Positions 1 to 8,605 are shown, numbered from the stretch's first letter. The stretch: DNA of 64,000 bases from Paraburkholderia sp. BCC1886 (GCF_900996245.1 NZ_CAAJGK010000041.1:62001-126000); one strand, 5' to 3'. Translations and numbers: made by a program. The notes: generated by a model not told the origin, from the sequence alone.

Positions 1-288
1 CTGAAACACCATACCGACCCGACCTGAGAGTCGCGCATCCGGTTGCGGATGCGGCGCCAGCGGCTTGCCGAGCACGACGATTTCGCCGTGGTCGTATCCT
101 TCGAGCCCGCTGATACAGCGGATCAGTGTCGATTTACCGGAGCCCGACGGTCCGCAGATCACCACCCGCTCGCGCGGTGCGATCGTCAGGTCGATACCGG
201 CGAGTACGGTGGCGTCGCGATAGGTCTTGACGACACCGGACAGGCGTAAGTAGTCCCCGCGAGCGGGCGCGGATGGATCGTTTGACAT
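1..288 (-). CDS. Amino-acid ABC transporter ATP-binding protein (N-terminal part, cut by window edge)
   Basis: Reading from an ATG at 288 on the minus strand gives 96 codons open to the window edge. It reads as the nucleotide-binding subunit of a polar amino-acid uptake ABC transporter. Walker A is GPSGSGKST at residues 46-54 and the visible part ends at the Q-loop (MVFQ, residues 93-96). The spacing and the phrase LEGYDHGEIVV match the GlnQ/HisP family. It lies 59 bp downstream of the binding-protein gene and after two permease genes, so it is the last visible gene of a four-gene operon. Signature motif and Walker B are outside the window. Confidence 0.88.
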   Translation of the reverse strand, partial: MSNDPSAPARGDYLRLSGVVKTYRDATVLAGIDLTIAPRERVVICGPSGSGKSTLIRCISGLEGYDHGEIVVLGKPLAPHPQPDARLSGRVGMVFQ

Positions 289-347
289 GTGAAGTCCTGT
301 GACTTGCGCGAGACGCTGCCGGCGCGCGTGACGCGCCGTCAGTGCGT

Positions 348-1157
348 TTAGTTGATGCTGGGGAATGCCGGTAGCGGTCGCTCGAGCCACTTCTGATGCA
401 GCGCCGCCAGTTCGCCGTTGTCTTTCACGTAGAAGATGAAGGTGTTGATCCAGCGCAGCAGGTCTGTATCGTCACGGCGTACGCCGACGGCCATGAATTG
501 CGTGCGCAACGGCACTTTCACTTCGGCCTGCAGGCCGGGGTTGGCCGCGTTGATCTGCTTGAGTAGCAGACGCGATGTCGAGATCGTGTCGGTTTGTCCC
601 GAGACGAATGCCTGCACCGACTCCGTGTCGGATTCGAAGCGGCGATACTGCGTGTCTTTCGGCGCCCACGCGAGCGTCGCCCGTTCGGCGGAGGTGCCGC
701 GCGAAACGCCGACGCGCAAGCCTTTCAGATCTTCCGGTTTGACGACGTGGGTTTTCTTCGCCGCCATCAACGAGATGTCGATACTCGAATACGGCTCGCT
801 ATACGCAATCTGTTTGGCACGCTCGGGCGACACGCCCAGCATGGCGAAGATCGCGTCGATCTTGTTGGTGACCAGATAAGGCACCGCATTCGGAAACGAC
901 AGGCGCACGAACTCCACGTCCACGCCCAGATACTTGCCGGCGAGACGCGCGACGTCCACGTCGTAGCCTTCCAGTTCGCCTTTCGCATTCACGCTGCTAT
1001 ACGGCGGCCAGTTATCGAGCACGCCGATGCGAATTTTCTTCTGCGAAATGATCTGGTCGAGCGAAGTAGGTTGGGCCGCATGAGTCAGACCGCTAACGGT
1101 CAGCAGGGCCAGCGCGGCAGTGGCCGCGGTCGCGAGTCGTTTGAGCCAGTGTTGCAA
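348..1157 (-). CDS. Amino-acid ABC transporter periplasmic substrate-binding protein
   Basis: The 269-residue protein belongs to the SBP_bac_3 family that binds polar amino acids in the periplasm and delivers them to the two membrane subunits encoded upstream. A signal peptide spans about residues 1-27 (basic start, hydrophobic core, THA/A cleavage zone). The mature part starts with the typical KKIRIGVLDNWPPYS strand and has the GYDVDVARLAGKYLGV helix. The start is a TTG preceded by GGAG with 7 nt spacing. The substrate cannot be fixed from sequence; glutamine/glutamate/cystine-type ligands are possible. Confidence 0.88.
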   Translation of the reverse strand: MQHWLKRLATAATAALALLTVSGLTHAAQPTSLDQIISQKKIRIGVLDNWPPYSSVNAKGELEGYDVDVARLAGKYLGVDVEFVRLSFPNAVPYLVTNKIDAIFAMLGVSPERAKQIAYSEPYSSIDISLMAAKKTHVVKPEDLKGLRVGVSRGTSAERATLAWAPKDTQYRRFESDTESVQAFVSGQTDTISTSRLLLKQINAANPGLQAEVKVPLRTQFMAVGVRRDDTDLLRWINTFIFYVKDNGELAALHQKWLERPLPAFPSIN

Positions 1158-1190
1158 TGTAATTCTCCGGAATCGGCGCCTCGGGAGGCA

Positions 1191-1838
1191 TTAAGTTAAA
1201 CGTCGTTGTTCGATGCGTTTGCCGGCGAGCGACAAGGGCCAGCACATCGCGAAGTAGATGACGGCGACCAGCGCGAACGTCGTGAAAGGGCGGAACGTGC
1301 GGCTGTTCACGATTTCGGCGGTATGCGCGAGTTCGATGAAGCCGATCGCGGACGCGAGACTGGTGGCCTTGATCAGCTGGATCGCGAAGCCGACGAGCGC
1401 GGGCAACGCGGTCATCAACGCTTGCGGCAGGACGACGTGCACCCAGCGTTGCGTGCGATTCAGTCCGAGCAGACGCGCTGCATCGGTTTGACCGCGCGGT
1501 ATCGCGAGAATCGCGCTGCGCAGAATCTCGCCAGCGCCGGCACTCGCATACAGCGTGAAGCTGAGCGGCGCCGCGGTCCACGGACTCACGTCGATACCGA
1601 AGAACGCGGGCGGTGCGAAGAACGCGAGCAGCAGCAGGATCATCAGCGGCGTGCCCTGGAAAAGCCGCACGTAGGCCGTGGCGATCGCGCGTGTCGCGTG
1701 TACACGGCTGACGCGCGCGAGGGCGACCAGCAGGCCGCCGACGATGCCGGCCGCGAACGTCAGCAGCGAGAGGGCGATCGTCCATTTGATCGAGATGATC
1801 AACTGCCACACCTCGGCGGCTCCGAAACTCTGGATCAT
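1191..1838 (-). CDS. Amino-acid ABC transporter permease (second)
   Basis: A 215-residue inner-membrane subunit of the HisM/GlnP family. The EAA-type loop that contacts the ATPase is visible as GQTDAARLLGL followed by VVLPQA. Several hydrophobic segments flank it. The chosen ATG at 1838 overlaps the stop of the preceding permease by 4 bp (ATGA), which implies translational coupling; a longer reading of the frame upstream lies inside the other permease gene and is rejected. Pairs with the adjacent permease to form the heterodimeric channel. Confidence 0.88.
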   Translation of the reverse strand: MIQSFGAAEVWQLIISIKWTIALSLLTFAAGIVGGLLVALARVSRVHATRAIATAYVRLFQGTPLMILLLLAFFAPPAFFGIDVSPWTAAPLSFTLYASAGAGEILRSAILAIPRGQTDAARLLGLNRTQRWVHVVLPQALMTALPALVGFAIQLIKATSLASAIGFIELAHTAEIVNSRTFRPFTTFALVAVIYFAMCWPLSLAGKRIEQRRLT

Positions 1839-2500
1839 TGTGTTTCCCAGTTCAGGCGCAGCCGCTCCACTAGACGGAACAACCCGCCGAGCACGAAGGT
1901 CAGCACGACGTAGACGGCCGCGATCAGCAGATAGACTTCGAACATCCGGTAGGTATCGGACGCGACGCTCATCGCGGTGGCGGTCAGTTCGTTCAGCGCG
2001 ACATACGAGCACACGCTCGTGTTGAGGAACAGGATGATCAACTGGTTGGTCACCGCAGAATAGGTTTTGCGCGAGGCTTGCGGCAGCACGATGGAGAGAT
2101 AGATACGTCCTCTGCCAAGGCCTGAAATACGCGCCGCATCGATCTGTCCGCGCGGAATGGATTGAATGCCGCCGCGCAGGATTTCCGTGATATAGGCCGT
2201 GTTATTGACGATGAGGGCAATGACGCCGGCGGTGAACGGATCGAGCCGCACGCCGGCGAGCGGCAGTCCGAAATAGATCAGGAACATCTGGATCAGTACG
2301 GGCGTGTTGCGAATGATCTGCACGTACCACTCGATCGTTAGCCTCAGCCAGCGATTCGCGCCGCCCAACACGAACGCCAGCACATAACTGAGACCGAGCG
2401 AGCCGAGCGTCGCCATAGCAGTCAGCTCGATGGTGAGGACGAGTGCATGAGCCAGAACTGGCAGATAAGGCGCAATGTCGCCGAAGTGAAGCACGTACAC
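1835..2500 (-). CDS. Amino-acid ABC transporter permease (first)
   Basis: A 221-residue membrane subunit of the HisQM family, first gene of the transporter operon on the minus strand. The EAA loop reads GQIDAARISGLGRGRIYLSIVLPQA in two parts, with VLP positions as in the family. The protein begins directly with a hydrophobic helix after a short periplasmic start. It overlaps the next permease by 4 bp. The operon promoter must lie in the 170 bp between 2501 and the convergently located desaturase end; no strong consensus was seen there. Confidence 0.87.
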   Translation of the reverse strand: MYVLHFGDIAPYLPVLAHALVLTIELTAMATLGSLGLSYVLAFVLGGANRWLRLTIEWYVQIIRNTPVLIQMFLIYFGLPLAGVRLDPFTAGVIALIVNNTAYITEILRGGIQSIPRGQIDAARISGLGRGRIYLSIVLPQASRKTYSAVTNQLIILFLNTSVCSYVALNELTATAMSVASDTYRMFEVYLLIAAVYVVLTFVLGGLFRLVERLRLNWETQ

Positions 2501-2670
2501 GTATCAGGTCCCGTTTCAAAAGAGAGGCCGATTATCCGCGACGCATTTCGCATTCGGAACCATCGAAATTCGATAACTTTATATGTTGGGATGACTCATG
2601 AAATGTTTGAAGCATGCAGCACTTATAGTGCGAATCCAGCAGTCGGCGTGTGCGTTATCTTGTGTTTTTT

Positions 2671-3669
2671 TTATTGCCATTGATCGGCAAAAGACACGCT
2701 GGATTGCGGATCGTCATCCACGAAACCGGATGATTCGCCGTGTGCCGGATGCGCGACCGGCGAGACCGCGTGAAGCTTCAGCCATTCGCTGTAGCCATTC
2801 ACGAGAAAGCCTCCCGAGCGTTCGATGTACTCGCTGCGCGACGCTTCGTAGACTTCTTTGAGAGCGAACCACGGCACGCCAGGCAGATCGTGATGAACCA
2901 GGTGATAGTTGTTGTTCAGAAACAGCAAACGCCAGAACCAGGCGGCCTCGTTGATCACCGTACGATGTTCGTGAGAGCCCGCGACGCGATGTTCCTGAAA
3001 CGAGCGAATCGAGCCGAGCGACAGCGCGCCGTAACCCGCGCCTACGATAAATGCCCACGCCGGAATCGCGCAAAACTGCTGTAACCACCACGTCAACGCA
3101 ACGAGCGCAACGCCATGCGCAAGCCACGCGGGCAGATCGCGCCAGTCGCCGCGTTTGAATCTACCGAGCGCTTCCACGGCCGTCGCGGCCAGCGAGAACG
3201 CCGGCCCGATTATCAGGCGGCCGACGAACGTATTGCGCCACGTCAGTAGCGCGCGTATCGCCCACCCTGCGCGATGCCAGCGTCGCGCGCTGACGAAGTA
3301 GCTTTCGGGGTCGTGTTCGGGCTGCGTGAGGTGCGCATCGTCGTGATGCTGCAGATGGGAGTCGCGGTAGACGCGATAGGGAAACCATACCGCCAGCGGC
3401 GCAAAACCGATCAGCGCATTGACGAACGGCGAGCGGGTGGGGTGACCATGCAACAGTTCGTGCTGTAGCGACATGTACCACGCGCCGAGCAGCGCCAGCA
3501 GCGCGACGGCAACCGGCAGGCCGAGTTCGCGCGCATGCGTGGCCACGCCGAACCAGCTTGCGTAAATCGTGACGATCAGTACCCATGTCGGCCACTGGGT
3601 GCGCCAGGTCCAGGTCTTCGCTTGCGCGGCGAGCGCCTGGCGTTGCGCGTCGTCGAGATAGGTCGCCAT
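2671..3669 (-). CDS. Membrane fatty acid desaturase family protein
   Basis: The 332-residue protein shows the three histidine boxes of membrane di-iron desaturases: HELLHGH (residues 70-76), HLQHHDD (105-111) and HLVHHD (256-261). These bind the two irons that abstract hydrogen from an acyl chain. Four to six hydrophobic segments place it in the inner membrane. The third box in the form HxxHH and the short length suit the DesA/beta-carotene-ketolase-like desaturase group rather than acyl-ACP desaturases. The actual substrate (phospholipid acyl chain or other) is not evident. No partner reductase or ferredoxin lies next to it. No convincing ribosome binding site precedes the ATG. Confidence 0.85.
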   Translation of the reverse strand: MATYLDDAQRQALAAQAKTWTWRTQWPTWVLIVTIYASWFGVATHARELGLPVAVALLALLGAWYMSLQHELLHGHPTRSPFVNALIGFAPLAVWFPYRVYRDSHLQHHDDAHLTQPEHDPESYFVSARRWHRAGWAIRALLTWRNTFVGRLIIGPAFSLAATAVEALGRFKRGDWRDLPAWLAHGVALVALTWWLQQFCAIPAWAFIVGAGYGALSLGSIRSFQEHRVAGSHEHRTVINEAAWFWRLLFLNNNYHLVHHDLPGVPWFALKEVYEASRSEYIERSGGFLVNGYSEWLKLHAVSPVAHPAHGESSGFVDDDPQSSVSFADQWQ

Positions 3670-3805
3670 GAGCAGAATCGGTAGGATTGCAGAGTCGAAC
3701 CGATGCTACGTAACTGTGCGCCGCGCCAGAACTATTTTGTTCGGCTATGTATCTGCGCAATCGTGCTTAGGTGCTGTGGGCCTGCGCGGGGCCTTTGTTT
3801 ATCGG

Positions 3806-3840
3806 CTATTGGTTATTGGTTATTGCTTATTGCTTATTGC
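3806..3840. repeat. Heptamer tandem repeat at the 3' end of cdh
   Basis: Five consecutive 7-bp units of the form YTATTGS (one CTATTGG, one TTATTGG, three TTATTGC). The last unit contains the stop codon of cdh (minus strand, TAA from 3836 to 3834), so the repeat runs through the translation end into the untranslated tail. A unit length of seven means that gain or loss of a copy would move the stop only slightly. Confidence 0.75.
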
Positions 3841-4610
3841 TCATCGGCGATGCGGCATTTGTGATCGAGGAGTCCTTCAGCCGTACCGCTGCCGTTATCC
3901 GCGTCGAGACTGCTGTTCACGATCAGCCAGCCGTCCCGGTCGGCCGAGGCGCCCGCACCGGTCACGAGGATGGTCTGCAGCGCCATCGCGGCGGCATCCT
4001 TGTTGTCGCGCGCCACGACGCGGAACGGGTCGTTCGCCTGCGTGATCGAGCTTACGCGCATGATTCGGTAACGTTGTCCGGCGAGCGTGTCCCACCGCCA
4101 GACATCAGGCGTGTCTTTGGTGTGACGGGCCAGCGCTTCGCTAATATCGCGCCGCATGCAATCCATATGAATATGGAGCTGGTTTTGCGAGCGGCGGAAC
4201 GGCGAATTGATTTCGAGTCCGAGTTCGTCGTCGGGCAATGTGCGTTTGACGGCCTTCTCGATGTAATCGCGCGAAGTCCATGCGTCGGCCCAGTAATCCT
4301 TTGCATTGGGTGCCAGCACGAGCGGGCTCTCTATGCCGGTAATGCGATCGGTCGGAATCAGCAGATGCTGCGAGCGGCCGACGATGTCTTTCAGGATCAC
4401 ATAGCGTCGTTCGAGATTCACCACCGTGCATTGGCCCGGCGTGCCGGTCGCCTGTTGCGAAGGCACGCAACGCAGATCGACGATCTTCCAGAGTGCGTTG
4501 GAATCGACAGCGGCAAGGCGCGCGCAAGCGGTGACGCTGAGGACGAGGGCGCACGCGGCGGCGAAGGCAGCCGTAGCGCGTACGCTCGCATTGATCGGTA
4601 ACTTTCTCAT
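3834..4610 (-). CDS. cdh: CDP-diacylglycerol pyrophosphatase
   Basis: The 258-residue protein matches the Cdh family (EC 3.6.1.26), which hydrolyses CDP-diacylglycerol to CMP and phosphatidate. Family features seen: NALWKIVDLRCVP near residues 38-50, the HIT-like histidine pair HIHMDC (His146, His148), and CMRRDI after it. The N-terminus has a hydrophobic segment (residues 12-30) ending in VTAC, which would fit a lipoprotein signal with Cys29, so it is either membrane anchored or a lipoprotein. It is transcribed alone, between a desaturase and an amidase, both on the same strand. Confidence 0.88.
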   Translation of the reverse strand: MRKLPINASVRATAAFAAACALVLSVTACARLAAVDSNALWKIVDLRCVPSQQATGTPGQCTVVNLERRYVILKDIVGRSQHLLIPTDRITGIESPLVLAPNAKDYWADAWTSRDYIEKAVKRTLPDDELGLEINSPFRRSQNQLHIHMDCMRRDISEALARHTKDTPDVWRWDTLAGQRYRIMRVSSITQANDPFRVVARDNKDAAAMALQTILVTGAGASADRDGWLIVNSSLDADNGSGTAEGLLDHKCRIADEQ

Positions 4611-4644
4611 TGGCGCTTAAGTGTTTTATAGGTCTGGGTCGATG

Positions 4645-6099
4645 TCAAAGCAGCGGCGCCGGCAATACGCCGAGTATTTGTTCAAACGCAATGCCAATGG
4701 CGAGCAGGCGGCGGTCCGAGCCGAGCGGGCCGTCCAGTTCCAGGCCGACCGGCAAGCCGCTCGCCGTCATGCCCGCTGCCAGCGAAAGGCCGGGAATGCC
4801 TGCCGTGCTGGCCGGGTCGGTATTGCGCAGAAACGCGTCCATGGTGTCGATGGGAGCCGCGCCGTCGATCGACACCGTGCCCGAGCCATACACCTCGTCG
4901 ATCAGCGTCGCAGCGAGGCGCGTGGTTGGAAACAGCAGCGCGTCGAGTTGCAGATCCGCGAAAGTGCCGGCCACGTATTGCTGCAAGCGCGGACGCCATA
5001 CGTTCAGCGCCGCATCGTAATGAGCGCCGAGCGCGTCGGCGAGCACGCCGTCGTAAATGGCGCGCACGTCCGGGCTCGCGATGCGCGCGGCTATCTCGGC
5101 GACGCTCGCAACCGGCGCGTGATTGGTCGTGAGCCACGCGAGCACGTCGGCGCGCGGTTCGTGGATGGCCAAAGGGCCGCCCACCATGCTGCTCAACTGT
5201 TCAAGGTCGGGCATCGCGACCGGGACGAACTCGACGCCCGCGGCTTCGAGTTGCGCCAGCGCGGCGCGCGCTACGTCTTCCACCTGCCGCTCGAGTCCTT
5301 CCCAAAGCGATGCCGGCAGACCGATCCGCAAACCGTTCAGCGTGACGGACGGCAGCGCGCCCGCGCCGGTAATCACGCCGTCGAGCAGCGCGATATCGGC
5401 CACCGTGCGTGCCATTGGTCCGACGGTGTCGCGCGTGTGGCTGATCGGCACCACGGCGTCCGGGTCGTGATAGCGACGCTCGGCCGCACCATTGCCGACC
5501 GATGGGCGAAATCCTGCGATGCCGCTAAGCGCGGCCGGAATGCGCGTCGATCCGCCGGTATCGGTGCCGAGTCCCGCCGGTGCGATGCGCGCGGCAATCG
5601 CAGCCGCGGTGCCGCCGGACGAACCGCCGGGAATGCGCATGGGGTCGTAGGGATTGCGCACGGGACCGGCATGCGTGGCGAGGTTGGTGCTGGTAATGCC
5701 GAAGGCCAGTTCGTGCATATTGGCTTTGCCCAGCACGACCGCTCCCGCGTCGATCAGACGTTGCACCGAAGGCGCGGTCGTCGTCGGCACGAAGCCGGCT
5801 AGCGCCGGTGTGCCGGCCGAGGTTTGCAGGCCGACGGTATTGATGTTGTCCTTGACGACGATCGGCAAGCCGGCCAGCGGCAACCGTGCTTTTTCTGCGG
5901 CAGGCAATGCGTCGATGCGCCGCGCGGCAGCGAGTGCGCCGTCGAGATCGATGACGGTCAGCGCATTGAGACTGGAAAGTGCCGCGGCGCGGGCGAGCAG
6001 CGTGGCGACGTAGTCGGTGGCATTGAGCCGGCCCGACTGGATCGCGGCGACGGCCTGGGTGGCGTCCAGCGCGAGTTGTTCATCGACAGTCCAGCTCAT
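4645..6099 (-). CDS. Amidase-signature hydrolase (indoleacetamide hydrolase-like)
   Basis: The frame is read from the ATG at 6099 because GGAGA stands 8 nt upstream; an in-frame ATG at 6132 has no such site. The 484-residue product has the amidase-signature catalytic triad: Lys83 in VVKDNIN, the cis-serine in GGSSGG (about residues 158-163), and the nucleophile Ser184 in DTGGSTRIPA. The enzyme should hydrolyse a carboxylic amide to acid and ammonia. The overall length and the AGTPALAGFVPTTTAPSVQ stretch recall indole-3-acetamide hydrolases annotated in Burkholderia, but substrate within this family is poorly predictable, and no indole-3-acetamide-forming monooxygenase is adjacent. Confidence 0.85.
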   Translation of the reverse strand: MSWTVDEQLALDATQAVAAIQSGRLNATDYVATLLARAAALSSLNALTVIDLDGALAAARRIDALPAAEKARLPLAGLPIVVKDNINTVGLQTSAGTPALAGFVPTTTAPSVQRLIDAGAVVLGKANMHELAFGITSTNLATHAGPVRNPYDPMRIPGGSSGGTAAAIAARIAPAGLGTDTGGSTRIPAALSGIAGFRPSVGNGAAERRYHDPDAVVPISHTRDTVGPMARTVADIALLDGVITGAGALPSVTLNGLRIGLPASLWEGLERQVEDVARAALAQLEAAGVEFVPVAMPDLEQLSSMVGGPLAIHEPRADVLAWLTTNHAPVASVAEIAARIASPDVRAIYDGVLADALGAHYDAALNVWRPRLQQYVAGTFADLQLDALLFPTTRLAATLIDEVYGSGTVSIDGAAPIDTMDAFLRNTDPASTAGIPGLSLAAGMTASGLPVGLELDGPLGSDRRLLAIGIAFEQILGVLPAPLL

Positions 6100-6200
6100 G
6101 GGCGGCGTCTCCTGACCTTTGGGGTCGCCCATTCTGGCACAAGCGCCAGGGCCTCGCGTTTGGCTTCGACCTCACGCGGAGCCTGCCGGGAGTTCGGCTT

Positions 6201-6416
6201 CTACTGCTGCTGGTCGATCCACATGCGTCCCCAGCGGAACGCATAGGCCAGCGCGTGTTCTTCCTCGAAGAAATAATCGAGCGCGTCGAACGAGTACGAG
6301 CGGCCCTGGCTGTGTCTGGCATTCTCGATGGTCAGGTTCGCGGCGAACAGGCCGTTAGGCAACTGTTGAGCGGCGGGTGCAACCTCGTAGCCTTTGTAGC
6401 GGATGTGTGAATTCAT
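6201..6416 (-). CDS. Small hypothetical protein, paralogue 1 of a YKGYE/WID family
   Basis: A 71-residue acidic protein starting MNSHIRYKGYEVAP and ending FRWGRMWIDQQQ. It resembles two other small proteins in this window: 11632-11850 (YHGYNV near the start, DWARAWID at the end) and 26662-26943 (MNSVVKTYKGYEIHP). The shared N-terminal Y(K/H)GY strand and C-terminal W-x-R-x-WID helix suggest one compact fold. No enzymatic motif, signal peptide or membrane segment. Function unknown. Confidence 0.7.
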   Translation of the reverse strand: MNSHIRYKGYEVAPAAQQLPNGLFAANLTIENARHSQGRSYSFDALDYFFEEEHALAYAFRWGRMWIDQQQ

Positions 6417-6866
6417 GGTCTTGACAGTGTGTGCCCGCGTGCATTGCGAAGGAACTGCGTCTGATTGCGGGCAGGGTCAAGCGTAGGACGCGCCGCGCAA
6501 CGGGTGAACCAATCTTTCGTCGTAAGCAAACCACTACGAGGCGGGAACGGTTTTCAGAAAATGCAGGGCCGCCGGCGGTTGCTGTCGGACTCACTATCGG
6601 ACGTTGTCGGTGTGCGGTCTGTTATGTGACGCACGTTCGGATCGGCACGCGATGTGGGCGCGAAGCGTGGGGCTGTGGACGTGGGGAGGTGTTTGTGTTC
6701 GGGGTTGGGGAAGTGGCGGGCTGAAGGAGCGGGAGCCGCTTGCCCTTTTGACGTGCTGCTGAGACGTGCTGCTGAGGCGTAGGTATAGGTGCAGATGCAG
6801 CTTCGACCGTAGCGAGGTCGTGGAACGAGTCCACGACCTTCCTGTGCGCCTGCTACTGGCAGTGGT
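6417..6866. other. 450-bp intergenic region without a recognised gene
   Basis: No open frame here looks coding; those present have atypical composition and no ribosome binding site. The only structure seen is an imperfect direct duplication of about 13 bp (ACGTGCTGCTGAG) near 6751-6775. It presumably holds the promoter of the small minus-strand gene ending at 6201. Confidence 0.5.
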
Positions 6867-7526
6867 TCAAACCGTTTGCAGCAGGCGCTCGCCTCGGGCT
6901 TCGTTCAGCGGATCGCCGAGTGCGGCCGCCGTGTTCGCGCGATGCGCCGCGAACGCCAGCGAGAATTGCGCGGCTTGCTGGCCGACCGTCGCGAGTTGAT
7001 CGACGACCTTCGGGTCCGAACAGGTATCCGCGCTTTCGAAACGTGTTTCCAGCGTATTGATGCCGGCGCCGAACGGCGTCGGCCAGCCGCGCAGTGCGTG
7101 GACGATGGAGCGCAACGACGTCAGCACGGAGCCCGCCGCCTGCCAGCCGTAAGCCGTGACGATGCAGCCGACCGCGCGGCCATCCAGATACGGACGCTCG
7201 TCGGCACGCAGTTCTTCGAGCGTATCGAGCGCGTTTTTCACGAGACCCGACACGCCGCCGTGATAGCCGGGCGTCGCAATGATCAACGCATCCGCTTGCC
7301 GGACCGCTTCGATCAGTTCGAGCTGTTCATCCGTGCGGGTGGTGCTTTCGGGCGCGTAGTGGGGCAGGCTATGCAAAAACGTGCCGCCGAACAGGCGGGT
7401 GTTGGCGCCGGCGGCTTGCGCGCCGCGCAGCGCGAAACTGAGTGCGCGCTCCGTCGACGAGGCAGCGCGGGTCGTGCCGCCAATACCGATGACGAGCGGG
7501 CGGCGTTGGTGATCGAAACTGGTCAA
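6867..7526 (-). CDS. NADPH-dependent FMN reductase family protein
   Basis: The 219-residue product has the flavodoxin-like fold of NAD(P)H-dependent FMN reductases. The phosphate-binding loop is GIGGTTRAASSTERAL (residues 14-29), and the second signature is TPGYHGGVSGLVKNALD (85-101), equivalent to the TPEYN/KNALD motif of the family. It would reduce FMN or a quinone-like acceptor in the cytoplasm. The start is taken as TTG at 7526, preceded by AAGGAG with 6 nt spacing; the frame stays open far upstream but without a better site. Upstream lies a plus-strand small RNA candidate. Confidence 0.8.
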   Translation of the reverse strand: MTSFDHQRRPLVIGIGGTTRAASSTERALSFALRGAQAAGANTRLFGGTFLHSLPHYAPESTTRTDEQLELIEAVRQADALIIATPGYHGGVSGLVKNALDTLEELRADERPYLDGRAVGCIVTAYGWQAAGSVLTSLRSIVHALRGWPTPFGAGINTLETRFESADTCSDPKVVDQLATVGQQAAQFSLAFAAHRANTAAALGDPLNEARGERLLQTV

Positions 7527-7802
7527 GAGATGCTCCTTCGGTAGCGGCTCACGGTGTGCTGGCGCGGGGCTGCGCGCAGACCGACCGGGGCGAACCGGAC
7601 TTTGAAGTGTCATCTTAATGACCGGCGCGGCTCGCACGAAGCGACTTTTCGTTCTAACGATATAACCAGGCAGCGTAATCGCTGCGTTGGCGGCGCCGCA
7701 TAGTGCGCCTGAAAAGCGGCGGCGAGGCCGGTTGCGAGACCGTTGCAAAACGCTTGCAATGCTCGTGAAGCCGCGCTGGATAAGCTTATGGCGAACCGTT
7801 GG

Positions 7803-7831
7803 TTGGGGGTGCGCGGGCTCGCCGCTAAGAT
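7803..7831 (+). promoter_or_regulatory. Predicted sigma-70 promoter of a small RNA
   Basis: TTGGGG at 7803-7808, a 17-bp spacer and TAAGAT at 7826-7831 make a plausible sigma-70 promoter on the plus strand. The expected start of transcription is near 7838. The only thing downstream before a strong terminator is about 68 bp without a protein gene. Confidence 0.5.
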
Positions 7832-7837
7832 GGATCC

Positions 7838-7905
7838 GTCTCCTCCATGACATCTCCTTGACATGGGATTAGGCCTCGCCGCGTAAGTGGCGAGGCCATT
7901 TTTTT
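7838..7905 (+). ncRNA. Candidate trans-acting small RNA with anti-Shine-Dalgarno motifs
   Basis: The transcript predicted between the promoter at 7803-7831 and the terminator ending at 7905 is about 68 nt. Its 5' half is single-stranded looking and contains two C/U-rich stretches, TCTCCTCC and TCTCCTTG, which are complementary to Shine-Dalgarno sequences. Its 3' half is a 9-bp perfect hairpin followed by seven T residues. That architecture (seed plus Rho-independent terminator) is typical for Hfq-dependent small RNAs that block translation initiation. The promoter is only moderately good and no family could be assigned by eye. Confidence 0.5.
7872..7905 (+). terminator. Rho-independent terminator (plus strand)
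   Basis: Perfect stem GGCCTCGCC (7872-7880) with GGCGAGGCC (7889-7897), 8-nt loop, then A and seven T (7899-7905). No plus-strand protein gene lies upstream for more than 7 kb, so it is best explained by the small RNA candidate. Confidence 0.85.
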
Positions 7906-8062
7906 GCCTGCTCCCATGCTCTCAGCCAGCCGCGAGGGTCGCCACGCCTGGTGCAAATTTCCCGTGGCGCGCGGAATTAAGGCGGCGTAGTGTCACGAAG
8001 TCGCAGAAATGGAGCGGCAGAATGACAGACGGCATTTATAAAAATAAAGGCATGGGAAAAGC

Positions 8063-8605
8063 GTGAGCAGAAAATACAAGGTGCTGTTTCTCTGTCGGGA
8101 GAATTCTGCGCGCAGCATCATGGCGGAGGCGTTGCTGCGCGAACTGGCGGGGCACCGGTTCGAGGCGTTCAGTGCAGGACCCGAGCCGGCCACGCGGGTT
8201 CACCCTTATGCGGTCGCGCAATTGCGGCCCGGTATTTCGGATCTCGGCATATTGAGCCCCAAAAGCTGGCTGGAATTCACCGGCGAATGGGCGCCGCGCA
8301 TGGACCTGGTCGTGACGATGGACGAGTCGGTTGCCGGCCCGCGCGCGCCGGGCTTTCCCGGTCAGCCTGATTTCGAGGACTGGCCTTTTGCCGATCCGCT
8401 CGCAGGCGGAATCGACGACATCGAGCGTATTCGTTTATTCGACAAGGTGTTCTGGCAGATCGTGCGGACACTCAGCACGTTCATTGAATTGCCGCAGTAC
8501 GAGAAGCCTGCGCGTGATGGCGATGAAACTGGCGACCCGAGCGACCCGCATACAGGCAAGTCCGGCAACGCTAAAGCCGGTTACGACGGGCAGAAGCGCA
8601 ACTAA
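8063..8605 (+). CDS. Low-molecular-weight phosphatase / arsenate reductase-like protein
   Basis: The 180-residue cytoplasmic protein has the P-loop CRENSARS (CX5R, nucleophile Cys11) of low-molecular-weight protein tyrosine phosphatases and thioredoxin-coupled ArsC. The acid loop WPFADP (about residues 112-117) supplies the general acid. Family members reduce arsenate or dephosphorylate proteins. The residues 60-90 do not show the cysteine pair expected of the classical thioredoxin-linked ArsC, so phosphatase or glutaredoxin-type arsenate reduction remains open. The last 35 residues are hydrophilic and low in order. The start is GTG with a weak AAAGG site 13 nt upstream. No arsB/arsR/acr3 gene is near. 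Confidence 0.78.
   Translation: MSRKYKVLFLCRENSARSIMAEALLRELAGHRFEAFSAGPEPATRVHPYAVAQLRPGISDLGILSPKSWLEFTGEWAPRMDLVVTMDESVAGPRAPGFPGQPDFEDWPFADPLAGGIDDIERIRLFDKVFWQIVRTLSTFIELPQYEKPARDGDETGDPSDPHTGKSGNAKAGYDGQKRN

Noticed and set aside
4621..5802. 393-codon plus-strand open frame over the amidase
   Set aside because: Antisense shadow; the amidase on the other strand has a full catalytic triad and ribosome binding site.
8063..8605. Classical thioredoxin-coupled ArsC with an ars operon
   Set aside because: The additional redox cysteine pair was not found and no arsR, arsB or acr3 gene is nearby; kept as LMW-PTP/arsenate reductase-like.
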